Of a stretch of DNA of 64,000 nt, positions 54,942 through 64,000 are shown in pieces (positions within the stretch are counted from its first letter, which is position 1; the number at the start of each line of letters is the position of its first letter). The notes under the pieces were generated by a model, which did no database searches, had not been told where the DNA came from, and worked only from the letters and a program-made list of their open reading frames with translations. The position numbers and the translations under genes are program-made. Source of the DNA: Nocardioidaceae bacterium (GTDB taxonomy: Bacteria > Actinomycetota > Actinomycetes > Propionibacteriales > Nocardioidaceae); contig JAURVT010000010.1 in the NCBI GenBank assembly GCA_030655315.1, positions 118,031 through 182,030 on the forward strand, in the 5' to 3' direction.

Positions 54942-56039
54942 ATGCGCGTGCTGGCGGCGATGTCCGGCGGCGTCGACTCCGCCGTCGCGGCCGCCCGGGC
55001 GGTCGACGCGGGCCATGACGTCACCGGCGTGCACCTCGCGCTGTCGCGCAACCCGCAGTCCTACCGCAGCGGTGCCCGCGGCTGCTGCTCGATCGAGGAC
55101 TCCAACGACGCGCGACGGGCCGCCGACGTGATCGGCATCGCCTTCTACGTCTGGGACATGAGCGCGGAGTTCCATGCCGAGGTGGTCGAGGACTTCATCG
55201 CCGAGTACGACGCCGGACGCACCCCCAACCCCTGCCTGCGCTGCAACGAGAAGATCAAGTTCGCCGCGGTGCTCGACCGCGCGCTCGCCCTGGGCTTCGA
55301 CGCCGTGGTCACCGGCCACTACGCGCGGCTGGTCGAGGCGCCGTCGGGCGAGGTCGAGATGCACCGGGCGGGCGACGCGGCCAAGGACCAGTCGTACGTG
55401 CTCGGCGTGCTCACCCAGCACCAGCTGAGGCACTCGCTCTTCCCGCTGTCGGACGACGACAAGCCCGTGGTGCGGGCCGAGGCCGAGCGCCGCGGCCTGT
55501 CGGTGGCGGCCAAGCCCGACAGCCACGACATCTGCTTCGTCTCCGACGGCGACACGTCCGGCTGGCTGCACGACAAGCTGGGCAGCCGGCCCGGCAGCGT
55601 CGTGGACGAGGCCGGCGCGGTTCTGCGTGAGCACGACGGCGCGTTCGCGTTCACCATCGGCCAGCGGCGCGGCCTGCACCTCGGCACGCCCGCCCCGGAC
55701 GGCAAGCCGCGGTTCGTCCTCGACATCGAGCCCGTGTCGGGCACCGTGACGGTCGGGCCCCGCGAGCACCTCGCGGTCGACGAGATCGTCGCCACCCGTC
55801 CTCTGTGGTGCGGCCGGGCCCCCACCGGCTCGCTGGAGTGCACCGTCCAGCTGCGCGCCCACGGCGACGACGTCCCGGCCACCGCCCACGTCGACGGCGA
55901 CACGGTGCGCCTGACGCTGCACGAGGGCGTCGACGGCGTGGCGCCCGGCCAGGCCGCGGTGCTCTACGACGGCACCCGTGTGGTCGGCTCGGCCACCATC
56001 ACGTCCACCGTGCGGCGCGGCGCGGCGGTCCAGGGGTGA
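54942..56039 (+). CDS. mnmA: tRNA-specific 2-thiouridylase MnmA
   Basis: MnmA (365 residues) adenylates and thiolates U34 of tRNAs for Lys, Glu and Gln. The PP-loop is [10 protein letters not shown] at residues 8-17, the first catalytic Cys lies in [12 protein letters not shown] and the second in [20 protein letters not shown] and [11 protein letters not shown] are further family signatures. Its stop overlaps the next start by 4 nt. Confidence 0.96.
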   Translation: MRVLAAMSGGVDSAVAAARAVDAGHDVTGVHLALSRNPQSYRSGARGCCSIEDSNDARRAADVIGIAFYVWDMSAEFHAEVVEDFIAEYDAGRTPNPCLRCNEKIKFAAVLDRALALGFDAVVTGHYARLVEAPSGEVEMHRAGDAAKDQSYVLGVLTQHQLRHSLFPLSDDDKPVVRAEAERRGLSVAAKPDSHDICFVSDGDTSGWLHDKLGSRPGSVVDEAGAVLREHDGAFAFTIGQRRGLHLGTPAPDGKPRFVLDIEPVSGTVTVGPREHLAVDEIVATRPLWCGRAPTGSLECTVQLRAHGDDVPATAHVDGDTVRLTLHEGVDGVAPGQAAVLYDGTRVVGSATITSTVRRGAAVQG

Positions 56040-57016
56040 CCGCGACGCTGGTCGGCTCCCTGCCCGGCACGGACGTCCGCGAGGCCGTCCGGATGATGGT
56101 CGACCTGCTGCCCGACCTCACGCCGGTGCCCGAGCTGCCCGGGCGCGGGGTGGGTGCCGACATGGTCGGACGCACCGCGGCGCTGCTCGTCGGCCTCGGC
56201 ATCGACCTCCAGCCGGCGGGCTGGCGCCTCACCGACGCCCCGGGCGTCGACCACCGCCGGGCCCGCTCGCTGCTGGCGCAGGACCTCGACGTCGTCGAGG
56301 AGGAGTGGCAGGGGCACACCACCCGGATCAAGACCCAGGTCACCGGCCCGTGGACCCTCGTCGCGTCCATCGAGCGGCCGCGCGGCGACCGCGTGCTCGC
56401 CGACCACGGCGCCCGTCGCGAGGTGGCCGAGTCGCTCGCCGAGGGCGTCGCGCTGCACGTCGCCGACCTGCGCCGCCGGGTGCCCGGCGCCGAGGTGGTC
56501 GTGCAGGTCGACGAGCCGGGTCTCACCGCCGTTCTCGAGGGCGGGGTCCGCACCGCGTCGGGCTTCTCGCGGCACCGCGTCATCCACGCCCCCGAGGCCG
56601 ATGCGCTGCTGCGCCTGGTGGTCGACGCCGTGCGCGGGGTCGGCGCGACCCCGGTCCTGCACAGCTGCGCGCCCCGCGTGCCCGTCGCGCTGGTCGGCGG
56701 GGCCGGGTTCGACGGCTACTCCTTCGACCTCGGCCTGCTCGACGACGCGGGCATCGAGCGCTGGGCCCAGGCGCACGACGAGGGCCTCGCCCCGTGGATC
56801 GGGGTGGTGCCGAGCCTGGCGCCGGACACCGACCCGTCGGTCAACGACCTCGCCTCCCGCACCAGCCGCTTCCTCGACCGCATCGGCGCCGCGGTCGTCC
56901 CCGGGCTGCCGGTCGTGACGCCCACCTGCGGCCTGGCCGGGGCGACCCCCGCCTGGGCGCGGCGGGCGGCCCGTCTGGTCGGCCAGGTCGACTCCGCGGT
57001 GCTCGACTCGGCCTGA
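56036..57016 (+). CDS. MetE-like (cobalamin-independent methionine synthase C-terminal) protein
   Basis: This 326-residue protein matches only the C-terminal catalytic half of Met[32 protein letters not shown] and TPTCGLAG supply the zinc ligands (His, Cys, Cys). Short stand-alone MetE-like proteins between mnmA and ligA are common in actinobacteria; their methyl donor and acceptor are not established, so true methionine synthesis is uncertain. GTG 56036 overlaps the mnmA stop. Confidence 0.88.
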   Translation: MTATLVGSLPGTDVREAVRMMVDLLPDLTPVPELPGRGVGADMVGRTAALLVGLGIDLQPAGWRLTDAPGVDHRRARSLLAQDLDVVEEEWQGHTTRIKTQVTGPWTLVASIERPRGDRVLADHGARREVAESLAEGVALHVADLRRRVPGAEVVVQVDEPGLTAVLEGGVRTASGFSRHRVIHAPEADALLRLVVDAVRGVGATPVLHSCAPRVPVALVGGAGFDGYSFDLGLLDDAGIERWAQAHDEGLAPWIGVVPSLAPDTDPSVNDLASRTSRFLDRIGAAVVPGLPVVTPTCGLAGATPAWARRAARLVGQVDSAVLDSA

Positions 57017-57043
57017 CCCGGCGCTGTCCGACCCCGGCGATAG

Positions 57044-59230
<2,187 letters not shown>

Positions 59231-59261
59231 CCCGACGCACGGCACCACCTGGGGGACCCCG

Positions 59262-60563
59262 ATGAGCGACGACCGCACGCCCGACGGCCGCACCGGCCCG
59301 GGGTCGCCGGGAGCCCCGGGCCCCGGGCGCCAGGGGCCCCCACCGGGCTGGAGTCCTCCGCCCCACGGCGGGCCGCCGCAGGGCCGGTGGCCGCAGGGAC
59401 CGCCGCCCCAGGGTCGGCAGCCCCAGGGACCGCCGCCGCAGGGACCGCCCCCGGGGTGGGGTCCGCCGGGGCCACCTCCGCGCCCGCCGGGTCCGCCGCC
59501 CGGGTGGGGTCCGCAGCAGCCGCCGCCGGGGTGGGGTGGACCGGCCGGACCGCCGCCCGGCGGCGACCAGGACGGCCAGGGCAGGAAGGTCGCGGTCGTC
59601 GTGACCGCGGCGGTCGCCGCGGTTGTGCTCCTCGTGGCGGCCCTGGCCATCGGCGTCACCCAGCTGAGCGGCGACGAGGAGTCGTCGACGAGTCGCGAGA
59701 CCACCGCCACGGCGGACCCGGCCCCGGACCCGGGGGCCGACACCGGACCCATGAGCTCCGCCGCCGCCGACGAGCTCCGCTCGCGGCTGGGCGACGACGG
59801 CTGGACCTGCTACGACTCGCTCGACGAGCCGGTGGTGGTCAAGCGGTGCTTCGTCGTGCAGCCCGGTGACGCCGAGAACGCGGCCCCCACCCGGGGCGAG
59901 CTCACGCTGCAGTACGAGGACGACGCCGTCGGCGCCCTCCGGTTCCGCGTCACGGGGGCGCAGGGGTCCGCGGGCACGACGGCGCTGGTCGAGCAGACCG
60001 CCACCTCCGTCGGCGACCTGGTGCTGGGCGGCGAGGGGGCGGCCCTGGCGGCCGTCGCGGTCGCGGAGCCCGACGGCACCTCGACCGACGTCGGCGGCGT
60101 CGACGCCACCGGCAACGGCGCCGGCGTCGACCTGTACGTCGACGGGTGGGGCTTCCCCGAGGTCGGCTCCCCGCCGCTGCCCGGCACCGAGGACGTGCAG
60201 GCGGCCCTGGCCGCTGACGGCTTCGTGTGCGGCACCGAGTCCACCGTCTTCACGTGCGAGGGCCGGCAGGGCGACGTCCGCCTGCGCCTGTCCGGCTCGG
60301 CCGGCGACGCCGGCACGCCCCCGGGCGCGTGGAGCGTCACCGTCGGACCCGTCGAGTACACCAGCTCGCTCGACGAGGCGATGGGCGTCGCCGCCGACGT
60401 CCTCGCCACGGCGGGGATCGTGGACTCCGAGGGCGCCGAGTTCCTCCGGGCCAACCCGCCCGACGGCTCGGCGGGCGACTTCGCCGGCCACGGGGTCAGC
60501 GTCATCAGCTCCGACCTCGGCGAGGTATACAACGCGATCATCTCGGTCGACCCGATCCGCTGA
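59262..60563 (+). CDS. Proline-rich membrane protein with twin extracytoplasmic Cys-pair domains
   Basis: This 433-residue protein has an N-terminal ~105-residue Pro/Gly/Gln-rich cytosolic tail with PPPGWGPP-type repeats, one transmembrane helix (VAVVVTAAVAAVVLLVAALA, about 108-127), a Thr/Pro linker, and an outer part with two similar domains. Domain 1 has DGWTCYDSL...VVKRCFV and domain 2 DGFVCGTESTVFTCEG, each with one likely disulfide, suggesting internal duplication. It lies between ligA and gatC; I do not recognise the family. Confidence 0.8.
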   Translation: MSDDRTPDGRTGPGSPGAPGPGRQGPPPGWSPPPHGGPPQGRWPQGPPPQGRQPQGPPPQGPPPGWGPPGPPPRPPGPPPGWGPQQPPPGWGGPAGPPPGGDQDGQGRKVAVVVTAAVAAVVLLVAALAIGVTQLSGDEESSTSRETTATADPAPDPGADTGPMSSAAADELRSRLGDDGWTCYDSLDEPVVVKRCFVVQPGDAENAAPTRGELTLQYEDDAVGALRFRVTGAQGSAGTTALVEQTATSVGDLVLGGEGAALAAVAVAEPDGTSTDVGGVDATGNGAGVDLYVDGWGFPEVGSPPLPGTEDVQAALAADGFVCGTESTVFTCEGRQGDVRLRLSGSAGDAGTPPGAWSVTVGPVEYTSSLDEAMGVAADVLATAGIVDSEGAEFLRANPPDGSAGDFAGHGVSVISSDLGEVYNAIISVDPIR

Positions 60564-60647
60564 CCGGCGCGGGGGTCGCCCTACGATGGACGACGGTGGG
60601 CAGCGCCCGCCGCCACGACCTCTGAGCAGACAGGACGGCCCTCGTAC

Positions 60648-60965
60648 ATGTCCGACCCCGGGACCAGCGCGGGCATCACGCGCGCCGACGTCGCCCACCT
60701 CGCGGGGCTGTCCCGCATCGACCTCACCGACGAGGAGCTCGACCGCCTCGCGCCGCAGCTCGCGGTGATCCTCGACTCCGTCGCCACGGTCTCGCAGGTG
60801 GCCTCGCAGGACATCCCGCCCACGTCGCACGCCGTCCCCCTGCAGAACGTGTTCCGCGAGGACGTCGTCCGACCCGGCCTCACCCCCGAGGAGGCGCTCT
60901 CCGGCGCGCCCCTGGTGGACCAGCAGCGCTTCGCCGTGCCGCGCATCCTGGGGGAGGAGGCATGA
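60648..60965 (+). CDS. gatC: Glutamyl-tRNA(Gln)/aspartyl-tRNA(Asn) amidotransferase subunit C
   Basis: GatC (105 residues) holds GatA and GatB together in the enzyme that makes Gln-tRNA(Gln) or Asn-tRNA(Asn). The helical N-terminus ([20 protein letters not shown]) and the C-terminal LRPDxx-type segment ([16 protein letters not shown]) are typical. It overlaps gatA by 4 nt. Confidence 0.96.
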   Translation: MSDPGTSAGITRADVAHLAGLSRIDLTDEELDRLAPQLAVILDSVATVSQVASQDIPPTSHAVPLQNVFREDVVRPGLTPEEALSGAPLVDQQRFAVPRILGEEA

Positions 60966-62488
60966 GCGCCCTCGCCGACCGCGACCTGATCCGCCTGAGC
61001 GCGTCCGACCTCGCCGCACGCCTCGCCGACGGCAGCGTCACGTCCGTCCAGGCCACGCAGGCCCACCTGGACCGCATCGCCGCCGTCGACGGCGCGGTCC
61101 ACGCCTTCCTGCACGTCGACGCCGAGGGCGCGCTGGCCACCGCGGCCGACGTCGACGCGCGCCGCGCGGCCGGTGAGCCGCTGCCGACGCTGGCCGGGGT
61201 GCCGATCGCCGTCAAGGACGTGCTCGCCACGCGCGGCATGCCCACCACCTGCGGGTCGAGGATCCTCGAGGGCTGGGTGCCGCCGTACGACGCGACCGTC
61301 GTCAGCCGCCTGCGGGCCGCGGGCCTGCCCATCCTCGGCAAGACGAACATGGACGAGTTCGCGATGGGCTCGTCGACCGAGCACTCGGCCTACGGCCCCA
61401 CCCACAACCCGTGGGACCTCGACCGCATCCCCGGCGGCTCCGGCGGCGGGTCCGCCGCGGCGGTCGCCGCGTTCGAGGCGCCGCTGGCCATCGGCACCGA
61501 CACCGGCGGCTCGATCCGCCAGCCCGGCGCCGTCACCGGCACGGTCGGCGTCAAGCCCACCTACGGCGGCGTCTCGCGCTACGGCCTGGTCGCGCTGGCC
61601 AGCAGCCTGGACCAGGCCGGCCCGGTCACCCGCACGGTCCTCGACGCCGCGCTGCTCCACGAGCTCATCGGCGGTCACGACCCGCGCGACTCCACGAGCA
61701 TCGACGCGCCCGCCCCGTCGGCCGTCGAGGCCGCGGGCCGCACCGACGTCGCCGGCCTGCGCGTCGGCGTCGTCCGCGAGCTCGGCGGCGAGGGCTACCA
61801 GCCCGGCGTCAGCGCCCGGTTCGACGAGGTCGTCGCGCTGCTGTCCGAGGCCGGTGCCGAGGTCGTCGAGGTCTCCTGCCCGAGCTTCGAGATGGCCCTC
61901 GCGGCGTACTACCTGATCCTGCCCAGCGAGGCGAGCAGCAACCTCGCCAAGTTCGACGCCATGCGGTACGGCCTGCGCGTCGGCCCCGCCGGCGTCGACG
62001 CGCCGAGCGCCGAGCAGGTGATGGCGGCGACCCGCGAGGCCGGCTTCGGCGACGAGGTGAAGCGCCGCATCATCCTCGGCACCTACGCGCTGTCGAGCGG
62101 CTACTACGACGCCTACTACGGCTCGGCGCAGAAGGTCCGCACGCTGATCGCGCGCGACTTCGACGCGGCGTTCGAGAAGGTCGACGTCCTGCTCTCGCCC
62201 ACCTCGCCCACCACGGCGTTCAAGCTGGGTGCCAAGCTCGACGACCCGCTGTCGATGTACCTGCAGGACGTCGCCACCATCCCGGCGAACCTCGCCGGCG
62301 TCCCGGGCATCTCGGTGCCGAGCGGGCTCGCCGACGAGGACGGGCTGCCCACCGGCGTCCAGGTGCTGGCCCCGGCCACCGCCGACGCGCGGCTGTACCA
62401 CGTGGGGGCGTTCATCGAGCGCGCCCTGGACGAGCGGTGGGGGCACACGCTCCTGTCGCAGGCACCGGACCTGGAGGTGGCGCGGTGA
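60962..62488 (+). CDS. gatA: Glutamyl-tRNA(Gln) amidotransferase subunit A
   Basis: GatA (508 residues) is the amidase that releases ammonia from glutamine. The Ser-cisSer-Lys triad is visible: Lys in PIAVKDVLA, cis-Ser and nucleophile Ser in [15 protein letters not shown] and [13 protein letters not shown]. It is flanked by 4-nt overlaps with gatC and gatB. Confidence 0.97.
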   Translation: MSALADRDLIRLSASDLAARLADGSVTSVQATQAHLDRIAAVDGAVHAFLHVDAEGALATAADVDARRAAGEPLPTLAGVPIAVKDVLATRGMPTTCGSRILEGWVPPYDATVVSRLRAAGLPILGKTNMDEFAMGSSTEHSAYGPTHNPWDLDRIPGGSGGGSAAAVAAFEAPLAIGTDTGGSIRQPGAVTGTVGVKPTYGGVSRYGLVALASSLDQAGPVTRTVLDAALLHELIGGHDPRDSTSIDAPAPSAVEAAGRTDVAGLRVGVVRELGGEGYQPGVSARFDEVVALLSEAGAEVVEVSCPSFEMALAAYYLILPSEASSNLAKFDAMRYGLRVGPAGVDAPSAEQVMAATREAGFGDEVKRRIILGTYALSSGYYDAYYGSAQKVRTLIARDFDAAFEKVDVLLSPTSPTTAFKLGAKLDDPLSMYLQDVATIPANLAGVPGISVPSGLADEDGLPTGVQVLAPATADARLYHVGAFIERALDERWGHTLLSQAPDLEVAR

Positions 62489-63990
62489 GCGTGACGACCG
62501 ATCTCGAGCCCGTCGGCTTCGACGAGGCCCTGACCCGCTACGAGCCGGTGTTCGGCCTCGAGGTGCACGTCGAGCTGGGCACCGCGACCAAGATGTTCTG
62601 CGCGTGCGACACCACGTTCGGCGCCGAGCCCAACACCCAGGTCTGCCCGGTCTGCCTCGCGCTGCCCGGTGCGCTGCCGGTGGTCAACGCCACCGCGGTG
62701 GAGTCCGCGATCCGGATCGGCCTCGCGCTCAACTGCAGCATCGCGTCGTGGTGCCGGTTCGCGCGCAAGAACTACTTCTACCCCGACATGCCGAAGAACT
62801 TCCAGACCTCGCAGTACGACGAGCCCATCGCCTTCGACGGCTGGATGGACGTCGAGGTCGACGGGGAGACGTTCCGCGTCGAGATCGAGCGCGCGCACAT
62901 GGAGGAGGACACCGGCAAGTCGCTCCACGTGGGCGGCTCGACCGGGCGCATCCACGGTGCCAGCCACTCCCTGCTCGACTACAACCGCGCGGGCATCCCG
63001 CTGGTCGAGATCGTCACCCGGCCCGTCGTGGTGCCCGGCGACAAGGCACCCGCGGTCGCACGGGCCTACGTCCAGCAGCTGCGCGAGCTGATCCTCGCCC
63101 TCGGCGTGTCCGACGCCCGGATGGACCAGGGATCGCTGCGCTGCGACGTCAACCTGTCGCTGCGTCCGGCGGGCACCGAGACCCTCGGCACCCGCAGCGA
63201 GACCAAGAACGTCAACTCCTTCCGCTCGGTCGAGCGCGCCTTCCGCTTCGAGGTCGGGCGCCACGCGTCGCTGCTCGACGCCGGTCGCTCCGTGGTGCAG
63301 GAGACGCGGCACTTCCACGAGGACTCCGGCTCGACGTCGTCCGGGCGGGAGAAGTCCGACGCCGAGGACTACCGCTACTTCCCCGAGCCCGACCTGGTGC
63401 CCGTCGTTCCCGACGCGGCCTGGATCGAGGAGCTGCGCGGCACGCTGCCCGAGCAGCCGTCGGCGCGACGGTCCCGTCTGCAGGCCGACTGGGGCCTGTC
63501 GGACCTCGACATGCGCGACGTCGTGGGCGCCGGTGCGCTCGACCTCGTGGCGGCCACCGTCGAGCAGGGCTCCAGCCCCGCCGCGGCCCGCAAGTGGTGG
63601 CTCGGCGAGCTCGCCCGCGCCGCCCGCGAGCGCGACGTCGCCCTCGACGAGCTCGGCGTCTCCCCGACGCAGGTGGCCGAGGTGCAGGGCCTGGTCGACG
63701 CCGGTCGCGTCAACGACAAGCTGGCCCGCCAGGTGTTCGACGGGCTGCTCGCCGGCGAGGGCTCGCCGGAGGAGATCGTCGCCGCCCGCGGGCTCGAGGT
63801 CGTCTCCGACGACGGCGCGCTCGGCGAGGCCGTCGACCGCGCCATCGAGGCCAACCCCGACGTCGCGGAGAAGATCCGGGGCGGCAAGCAGGCCGCCGCC
63901 GGTGCCCTGATCGGTGCGGTCATGAAGGAGATGCGCGGCCAGGCCGATGCCGGCCGCGTCCGCGAGCTGATCATCGAGCGCCTGTCCTGA
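62485..63990 (+). CDS. gatB: Glutamyl-tRNA(Gln) amidotransferase subunit B
   Basis: GatB (501 residues) activates the mischarged aminoacyl-tRNA. The N-terminal signature [20 protein letters not shown], the zinc-binding CPVCLALPG, the kinase-like core ([33 protein letters not shown]) and the C-terminal YqeY-like tail ([20 protein letters not shown]) are complete. The start is GTG 62485. The last 10 bases of the window after its stop match the left end of palindrome family A. Confidence 0.97.
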   Translation: MSVTTDLEPVGFDEALTRYEPVFGLEVHVELGTATKMFCACDTTFGAEPNTQVCPVCLALPGALPVVNATAVESAIRIGLALNCSIASWCRFARKNYFYPDMPKNFQTSQYDEPIAFDGWMDVEVDGETFRVEIERAHMEEDTGKSLHVGGSTGRIHGASHSLLDYNRAGIPLVEIVTRPVVVPGDKAPAVARAYVQQLRELILALGVSDARMDQGSLRCDVNLSLRPAGTETLGTRSETKNVNSFRSVERAFRFEVGRHASLLDAGRSVVQETRHFHEDSGSTSSGREKSDAEDYRYFPEPDLVPVVPDAAWIEELRGTLPEQPSARRSRLQADWGLSDLDMRDVVGAGALDLVAATVEQGSSPAAARKWWLGELARAARERDVALDELGVSPTQVAEVQGLVDAGRVNDKLARQVFDGLLAGEGSPEEIVAARGLEVVSDDGALGEAVDRAIEANPDVAEKIRGGKQAAAGALIGAVMKEMRGQADAGRVRELIIERLS

Positions 63991-64000
63991 GTCCTGTCGG

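Overview
The window is very GC-rich actinobacterial chromosome with many GTG starts, 1-4 nt gene overlaps, a perfect actinobacterial SOS box and GlgE-pathway, mycofactocin and ImuA'/ImuB/DnaE2 genes. The order cysteine desulfurase - mnmA - MetE-like - ligA - gatCAB, with etfBA in the same window, suggests Propionibacteriales, most likely a Nocardioidaceae member (Aeromicrobium/Nocardioides-like). That placement is an inference from gene content, not from a marker-gene comparison. I saw no tRNA, rRNA, CRISPR array, insertion sequence or prophage.

Layout. 1-7.2 kb: the 3' part of a thiolase, meaB, a small membrane protein, a bPH-domain protein, a MarR regulator, a thioredoxin-fold/TPR co-chaperone without CXXC, a divergent SDR, a membrane protein with a repeated acidic tail and a lipoprotein. 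7.4-15.3 kb (minus strand): a GlgE-type alpha-glucan operon glgE-treS-mak-glgB with a Nudix gene at its end; glgX lies apart at 19.0-21.0 kb. 15.5-18.9 kb: an unrecognised three-gene operon and an animal-type haem peroxidase. 21.2-23.7 kb: a crotonase, a Zn alcohol dehydrogenase and a membrane protein.

23.9-34.6 kb is the most distinctive block. An NDMA-type (mycofactocin-dependent) Zn alcohol dehydrogenase is followed without a gap by a MoxR-type ATPase and a VWA protein. It is divergent from a GAF/Fis activator, which is followed by a mycofactocin operon mftA-B-C-D-E-SDR-mftF. The same rare inverted repeat (TGTYCA-N5-TGAACA) lies about 60-70 bp upstream of the dehydrogenase, the regulator and mftA, so one activator probably switches on the cofactor and the enzyme that uses it. 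No mftG or TetR-type mftR is present in the window. etfBA follows mftF, behind an unusually palindromic leader.

36.8-53.6 kb is an accessory stretch between etfA and the cysteine desulfurase: a subtilase, a DctSR-like two-component system with dctA, MarR/ABC-F/nucleotidyltransferase genes of antibiotic-resistance type, the SOS mutasome operon imuA'-imuB-dnaE2, an aldo/keto reductase and an ArsR-SRPBCC pair. 53.7-64 kb holds housekeeping genes: cysteine desulfurase, mnmA, a MetE-like protein, ligA, a membrane protein with twin Cys-pair domains, and gatC-gatA-gatB.

Two intergenic repeat families explain most of the remaining structure. Family A is a ~92-94 bp near-perfect palindrome with 23-24 bp identical arms (copies at 4.3, 13.3 and 34.6 kb, possibly a fourth starting at 63,991). 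Family B is a ~95 bp element directly after stop codons (4.2, 7.2, 48.2 and 51.7 kb), whose stem arms differ between copies but stay complementary, which suggests selection for a folded structure.
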